DNA of 64,000 bases from Steromphala cineraria (taxonomy: Eukaryota > Mollusca > Gastropoda > Trochida > Trochidae): contig OU744726.1 of the NCBI GenBank assembly GCA_916613615.1, positions 70,962,976 to 71,026,975 on the forward strand, written 5' to 3'. Position numbers and translations under genes: made by a program. Below, in pieces: positions 59,347 through 64,000 of the stretch; position 1 is the first letter of the stretch, and every line of letters starts with the position of its first letter. The notes under the pieces were generated by a model, which worked only from the letters and a program-made list of their open reading frames with translations, was not told the DNA's origin and made no database searches.

Positions 59347-59497
59347 TTAATTTATCTTGTGTAAGAAAAAGTAATAGCATGGCTGAATTTTACAATGCAT
59401 ATTTGATTTATTACTGCTTCATTTAGTTTAAACACATTGTCCTTAAACTTTCCTGACATCTTACATTCCCCCTAAAAACGTGCTACTGTCCCTTTAA

Positions 59498-60366
59498 GGT
59501 ACCTATACTTACACCTCGTATCACTTATTATTCGGTCTGGGAACACTTTTAATGTTTGTTTTTGACTTATGAACCATTGTTGTCATTGTTGCAATGATTG
59601 TGATAAGCCTTGGGTGTATTTAGGTATGTATGTAACTTTCTTTGCTTTGTTTCTGATATTTGATTGTCAATGGATGAGCAAGCCGCTTATATTTTAGATA
59701 TTCCCAAAACGACGTTAAACAACATTTCACTCACATAATTGAGGAAATAAAGATTGGTATTTTCTTGATAACGGTTTTATATGTACACAGAAACGATGCA
59801 TCCATTGAAGTCTTCCTTATTCATCTAACAACTTAGATCTATTTATTTAGTTTTCCACTTAGACATTCATGCACATGTCTTGTACTTCAAACTTCTATAA
59901 TAATCCTGTTGACCAAACACTGGTTGTTTCTAATCTCACTTGTTATTGCTTGTAACGTTTGACAATTTGACAACACCATGCCCGTGTACAAGACGGTGTT
60001 TACAGTTTAGAGTTAATGTATTTGTTGGAGACATGTTGAGTGGACGCTATCAACAACTGCAGGGGATTGTGTCAGCTCCATGTTGGAGGAAAGGGCAGTA
60101 CAACTCCTTCGTAACTACACCAGCAAACCTTCCGTCTACATGCTCTCTCTGTTTGGCTCTGAATCCGTCATTCCACACCCTTTCTACAAATTTGAATACT
60201 TTTAAAACATAATTATTGTTTTCCGTTCGGTAATATTTTGTTTTGTCATCCAACTTTACACGAGTACCTCGCTAGGATTGGAACCATTTTGTAATAAGAT
60301 TAATTTCAGTCAGCTAGACATAGGTACCTCGCTAAGCTTGAAGCACAGAGGCTGGTATTGCTGATA
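59498..60366. other. Mostly unassigned stretch
   Basis: Holds the repeat tail at 59709-59735. A 90-codon plus frame at 59940-60212 is balanced in composition but unidentified. Confidence 0.45.
59709..59735 (+). repeat. Retroposon-like tail ACGACGTTAAACAAC..CACTCAC
   Basis: The form GACGTTAAACAAC followed by CACTCAC-type repeats is common at the 3' ends of retroposons in mollusc genomes, from general familiarity. The body upstream is not recognisable. Confidence 0.35.
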
Positions 60367-60471
60367 ACAAAACGCCCTTGGTCCAAAACTCGCTCATTGA
60401 CAACAGTCATACACATAATAAGTATGTATTGAAGTTGTCGATCAACGAGTTTTGGACCTAGGACGTTTTGT
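60367..60471. repeat. 105-bp inverted repeat
   Basis: ACAAAACGCCCTTGGTCCAA..CTCG..TTGACAAC on the left pairs with its complement on the right, symmetric about 60419, with about 36-bp arms and few mismatches. The loop is AT-rich, unlike the GC-capped hairpins elsewhere in the window. Confidence 0.8.
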
Positions 60472-62389
60472 AATCGTCACGACCAGTTCCTATGGATTTT
60501 TCAACTTCCTTCTTCTGTAGAATAATGTGAATCAGTGAATGTGTGTGTATCAAACTTTCCATACCAAATATCGTTGTTTTCGTAGTGAGAACCGCTGTTG
60601 GCTGCTACGTTTTACGATTGCCATGTACATGATTTAGTGACAATTATGTTATGTAAATATTTTATATAACTGTTTTATCTCAGTTATTGTTTCTATAAAT
60701 TAGAACTGTCTAAGATGTAAAATAAACCTCCTCCAGGTATAGTACAGCAGTTATGATTTCTTATATTTTAAAGAATAACTTAATCGTTTTAAATACGTTG
60801 ATACACACGGTAACAATTTATCTTTCTGTGTTCAACTCATAAATACTGTTCAAATAAATGGATTGATTTTGAGAATCAAAATACTTTTAAACGATTTCTA
60901 AAATATATTACTTGATTCAATTCGATTCAGTTGAAATAATGTTTCAATATTTTAGAATTATTACAGCATTATACAGTGTTTGTGGGTCACTTTGGTTTAT
61001 GGAAATATTTTAGGTACATCTTGGCTATATGAAGACATTTGTTGCTTTAAGTGCCTTTCGTCAAACAGCCATTTTTTTATAAGTATAATAATTGCTGGGT
61101 CAATTACATGAAACAATAATGAATCATAGCTCAAGTTGTTCATCCCAAATAAATAGAATTTTGTAAATACCCCTAATCATCAAATCTGTTTGTTGAAAGG
61201 GGTCACTACAAGAACGTTTTGTGTCAGTAATCACAGAATCTGACTAACACTTAAAGCTTATAGACTCAATTCTACAGAGAAACTTCCACAAACACAGAGC
61301 GCCAATTAACAACAATCAACGTCGGCTTGACTGTTTAATTGGTCTCCCTTGAAATTGATTTCTTCATTTCAGATGGGAGGTGCAAACATACCTTTGTGAC
61401 TTTCTCCGATTTTCACTGTATTTTTATCCTCTTTCTATAAAAATGAACTTGACAAAGCACTTGAAATGGACAACAAGTTGATTTAGGGGGATAGTGATCT
61501 GTCTATATGTTCTTCTTTCATTCAACAACATACCAGAGAATACACCAAAACATCAGCATCACTTGATGAAAAGTTCACCATGACATGTTCAGCGAGAGAA
61601 ATATCATAGGGATTTAGTTGGAAATTTATGTCTTAATTATAATACAATACATGATTTAAACATCCAAATATAACCTGCATAGCTTACATATGCTTATGAT
61701 TAAAAAAAATAGATGGATTGTGTGCCTAATTACTTTGAAAGACAAGAGTAATTCTTTGGATGTAAAACTTCTTAAATTGACAACAGTTTTTGTCAAATAA
61801 AAAGGTTTGTCATCCACAAAATTACTCTTATCTTCCTTATACGATCAACTTCTAGAATGCCACTCAAACAGCTAAATGTCGTTGGTTGAAAGACGGCTAT
61901 TTTATGTTAAGGATGATGCGTACCATGTCAAAATTTACGATATAATATGTAACCGTTAAGAATTTTAAAAATTAAACCCGATTACTGATGAGTATATGGA
62001 ATATTTACGAAAACAATTTACGACAAGAATATCACCTATAATCTACTAGAACATATTGCCATGTTTAAGTCTATAAAAAGTATTGTGTACTACATCTTTC
62101 ACACCATAAACGAAAGAAGTCGAACTCCTTGATCAGAAGGTTGAGTTGTATGCAAAGACTCATGTTAAAAGAATCTACATGATCTCATATTATCCAATGT
62201 CTCTCATATTACCCAAATCGTCTATCACATTTCTTTAACTTAAAACAGAAGCAGACTGTGGCTACTTACTAATGATTCGCTGTAAGTGAACCTGATTTCA
62301 TTTTATGTATATGTACAAATGTAAAAGATGTGTGATAGTAAATCACATAAGTTTGTAATTATGTTTAATTGATTTATTGACCCATTATA
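60472..62389. other. Unassigned AT-rich stretch
   Basis: Only a small inverted pair (CCAATTAACA / TGTTTAATTGG at about 61302-61344) is visible. Confidence 0.5.
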
Positions 62390-62450
62390 TGTGAGTGAGG
62401 GAGTTATTGTTTTACACCACAATATTTTAGCCAATAGCAGCGTCCATTAT
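62390..62450 (+). repeat. Fragment of a mollusc-type dispersed repeat
   Basis: GTGAGTGAGGGAGTTATTGT, then TTTACACCACAATATT, resembles the start of an abundant gastropod repeat that reads GTGAGTGAGTTTAGTTTTAC. From memory of the family, not a search. Confidence 0.4.
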
Positions 62451-62989
62451 ATGTAAGATCAGTTGAATAAGACTGGAATAAACAATCAGAAATCGACCGG
62501 ATAAACGAGGTTGGACTGTACTCTTTAGTTGAAGTAACAGCATATTAATATTTCTAGATGTAACTAAAGACAGGGTACCTTTTGTCCAACTTGATTGTTT
62601 CAGTTGATACTGAATATTTGATGAACCAGGGAGATTTTCTTCAAATACCATTAAAACAAGAGACACATTTTCATATGACAATTTCTTTATTTACCACAGT
62701 TTAAAGCTTCAGTGCTCCATACATGACACATACTTGCCTCAGGCACAATGGTAAATGGGAAAGATTGGGTATTGTCTATCTAGCTGACAAGCAATGGTTT
62801 CATGGTGTCCAGTCAACACTGGGCTAGTACAGGCTAGTACTAGTGACATGCTAACACTCACAAGTGTTATATGCTAGTCTACAAGCACACTCTTTCTCAT
62901 CTTAGCGAGGCCAATTGCATAATTGCAAGTCTGGACCTAGTCTTCTGAAGTTCTCTCAGCACGAAGATGGTTGTTAGCCATTGTTAATG
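62451..62989. other. Unassigned stretch
   Basis: Several small palindromes (for example AACACTCACAAGTGTT near 62853) but no named feature. Confidence 0.45.
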
Positions 62990-63170
62990 TATGGGTCTTA
63001 ATTATCTTAATTCTAAGAGAGCTTCGGCAATCTAGGTCAAGGGTCCCATTACACAAACCAATGAGATGACCTCAAGTTGCTAAGGAAGCCTTAGTGCAAT
63101 GTTAAAGGATGGCACTAAGGTTAACCTTAGTGTTGTGTTGTTTTGTGAATGGAGGCCTAGATTGAGTAAT
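62990..63170. repeat. Possible dispersed repeat with a 20-bp palindrome
   Basis: CACTAAGGTTAACCTTAGTG at 63113-63132 is a perfect palindrome, and a third copy of CCTTAGTG precedes it at about 63089. The flanks TCTAGGTCAAGGGTCCC and GGAGGCCTAGATTGA also pair in part. It looks like a small foldback or SINE-type repeat. Confidence 0.45.
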
Positions 63171-63665
63171 ATACATGCATGTGCATATTAATTCTGACTT
63201 CATTGAACATTTTCATATATTTAGAGCTTTATGTTTAAACACATTCATTAAACACAATTAATTAACAAAAATTAAGAGAGATGTATCACAAGAAAATATA
63301 TCAGGTAATAGACTTTCAGCATGTTTTTCTTTATCAATGCCTTTTCATAGCATGGTTTTTTAACATTAGTGCCAAAGTAATTTTGTAGTTCACAGTAAAG
63401 ACTTTCATGACCTGTAATCTTTTTTGAATTCATGCACAAATTGAAAGGGCAATTAAATGATCAAAATATAAACAGAATATTCCAGAAAGCTCCCCTATTT
63501 ATTTTTCTATCCTATGTATCTAATTTGCAGATATTAGAAAATGTTAGGGACATTTTTGCTGAGAACTTACAGTGATAGGAAAGTAACTTGCAGGGTGTGG
63601 CAGTGACATGTATAAAGATAAATAAATAAGATGAGATGGATGAGTTATAAAAGGATTTCATTATA
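63171..63665. other. Unassigned AT-rich stretch
   Basis: Nothing supported. Confidence 0.5.
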
Positions 63666-63742
63666 AGATGACGATGATGATTATGAGGATGGTAATGATA
63701 ATGATAATGAAGCTGGTGATTATGGACATGATGAAGATCAAA
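63666..63742 (+). repeat. Degenerate GAT/ATG trinucleotide tract
   Basis: About 75 bp of imperfect GAT/AAT/GAA triplets. It generates short His- or Met-rich frames on the two strands, which are not genes. Confidence 0.75.
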
Positions 63743-64000
63743 CATAAAATCAGTAAGAACAAGGTGAGCATGACAAACACTTATTTGAAAATGAATAACA
63801 TACAAGCAGTTCTCTCTAGTAAGTCATTACTACACAAACTTTTTTTCTGAAATTTTGAATTATTTCAAAATTTATAGCCCATAACTGCTTTTAGATCAAC
63901 AAGTAATCGTTTGAAACATAATCTTGTAGTCATTGTATTTCAAATAATCTTGTCTACTAAAAACCTCCGAAAATCAAAAGTGAGGTTAATATTATCATAA
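63743..64000. other. Unassigned right edge
   Basis: AT-rich; nothing supported. Confidence 0.5.

Larger units (their letters stand above)
58433..59493 (-). mobile_element. TTAA miniature element interrupted by a second element
   Basis: Reverse-orientation copy of the 48223 family. TTAA lies at 58429-58432 and 59494-59497, with the right end AAAACGTGCTACTGTCCCT. After GTGAACACCTTTAA (about 58598) the family sequence breaks and resumes at 59351 with TTTATCTTGTGTAAG. In the other copies these two points are directly joined at an internal TTAA, so the 58599-59346 element was inserted there later. Confidence 0.88.

Noticed and set aside
61985..62035. Hammerhead-ribozyme-like CTGATGAG..CGAAAA
   Set aside because: Stem II would contain a mismatch, GAAAC is GAAAAC, and no pairing stem III was found; a chance match.
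63512..63805. His-rich minus frame (HYHYHYHPHNHH)
   Set aside because: It comes from the degenerate GAT/ATG tract.
1..64000. A bacterial or phage defence system, CRISPR array or biosynthetic cluster
   Set aside because: The window is clearly eukaryotic: no operons, no ribosome-binding sites, no long adjacent genes. The tandem repeats have no spacer structure.

Overview
The window looks like a piece of a eukaryotic nuclear genome, most likely a marine mollusc. It is AT-rich, it has no operon-like gene packing, and almost no open frame exceeds 130 codons except inside satellites or a transposon. The repeats are of invertebrate type: a Tc1-like element with TA target sites, several TTAA-flanked miniature elements, foldback palindromes, a Pearl/Helentron-like element with a (GTCC)n tract, and short pieces resembling the repeat tails common in gastropod and bivalve genomes. 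The species cannot be named from this sequence alone. No tRNA, rRNA, CRISPR array or convincing complete host protein-coding gene was found. The region is best read as intergenic or intronic DNA shaped by DNA transposons.

Layout. 0.3-3.2 kb: three identical 847-bp inverted-repeat elements in a 1,018-bp tandem array whose 9-bp target duplications record its history. 3.6-4.6 kb: a 101-bp hairpin, then a compact TATA/E-box/splice/polyA arrangement that could be a very small two-exon transcript. 5.8-6.7 kb: a TA-flanked non-autonomous element, with a relic of the same family near 25.3 kb. 6.9-11.1 kb: promoter-like patches and a dense CAGGTR cluster. 12.8 kb: a LINE/SINE-type (ATT)n tail. 16.7 kb: a YY1-like ATG followed by a splice donor. 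17.66-19.70 kb: two large satellites, a GGNNN pentamer tract and an 18-bp minisatellite encoding SSTQSV. 22.5-24.0 kb: a nearly complete Tc1-like transposon with one frameshift. 26-28.5 kb: an ETS/CCAAT/CRE patch, a foldback, and a Pearl/Helentron-like element. 32.8-35.4 kb: a 123-bp hairpin and a 1.98-kb element with about 150-bp inverted repeats. 40.7-43.3 kb: a TA-flanked element whose ends resemble the Tc1-like one, and a 200-bp foldback. 45.9-59.5 kb: five members of one TTAA miniature-element family, the last interrupted by a different TTAA element that contains its own foldback. 60-64 kb: further hairpins, palindromes and repeat tails.

The features do not form a pathway. They tell a history: one active-type transposase fossil, several families of elements that would depend on transposases encoded elsewhere, nested insertions that give relative ages, and local duplications. 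Between them are small clusters of transcription-factor-like words whose role is inference only.
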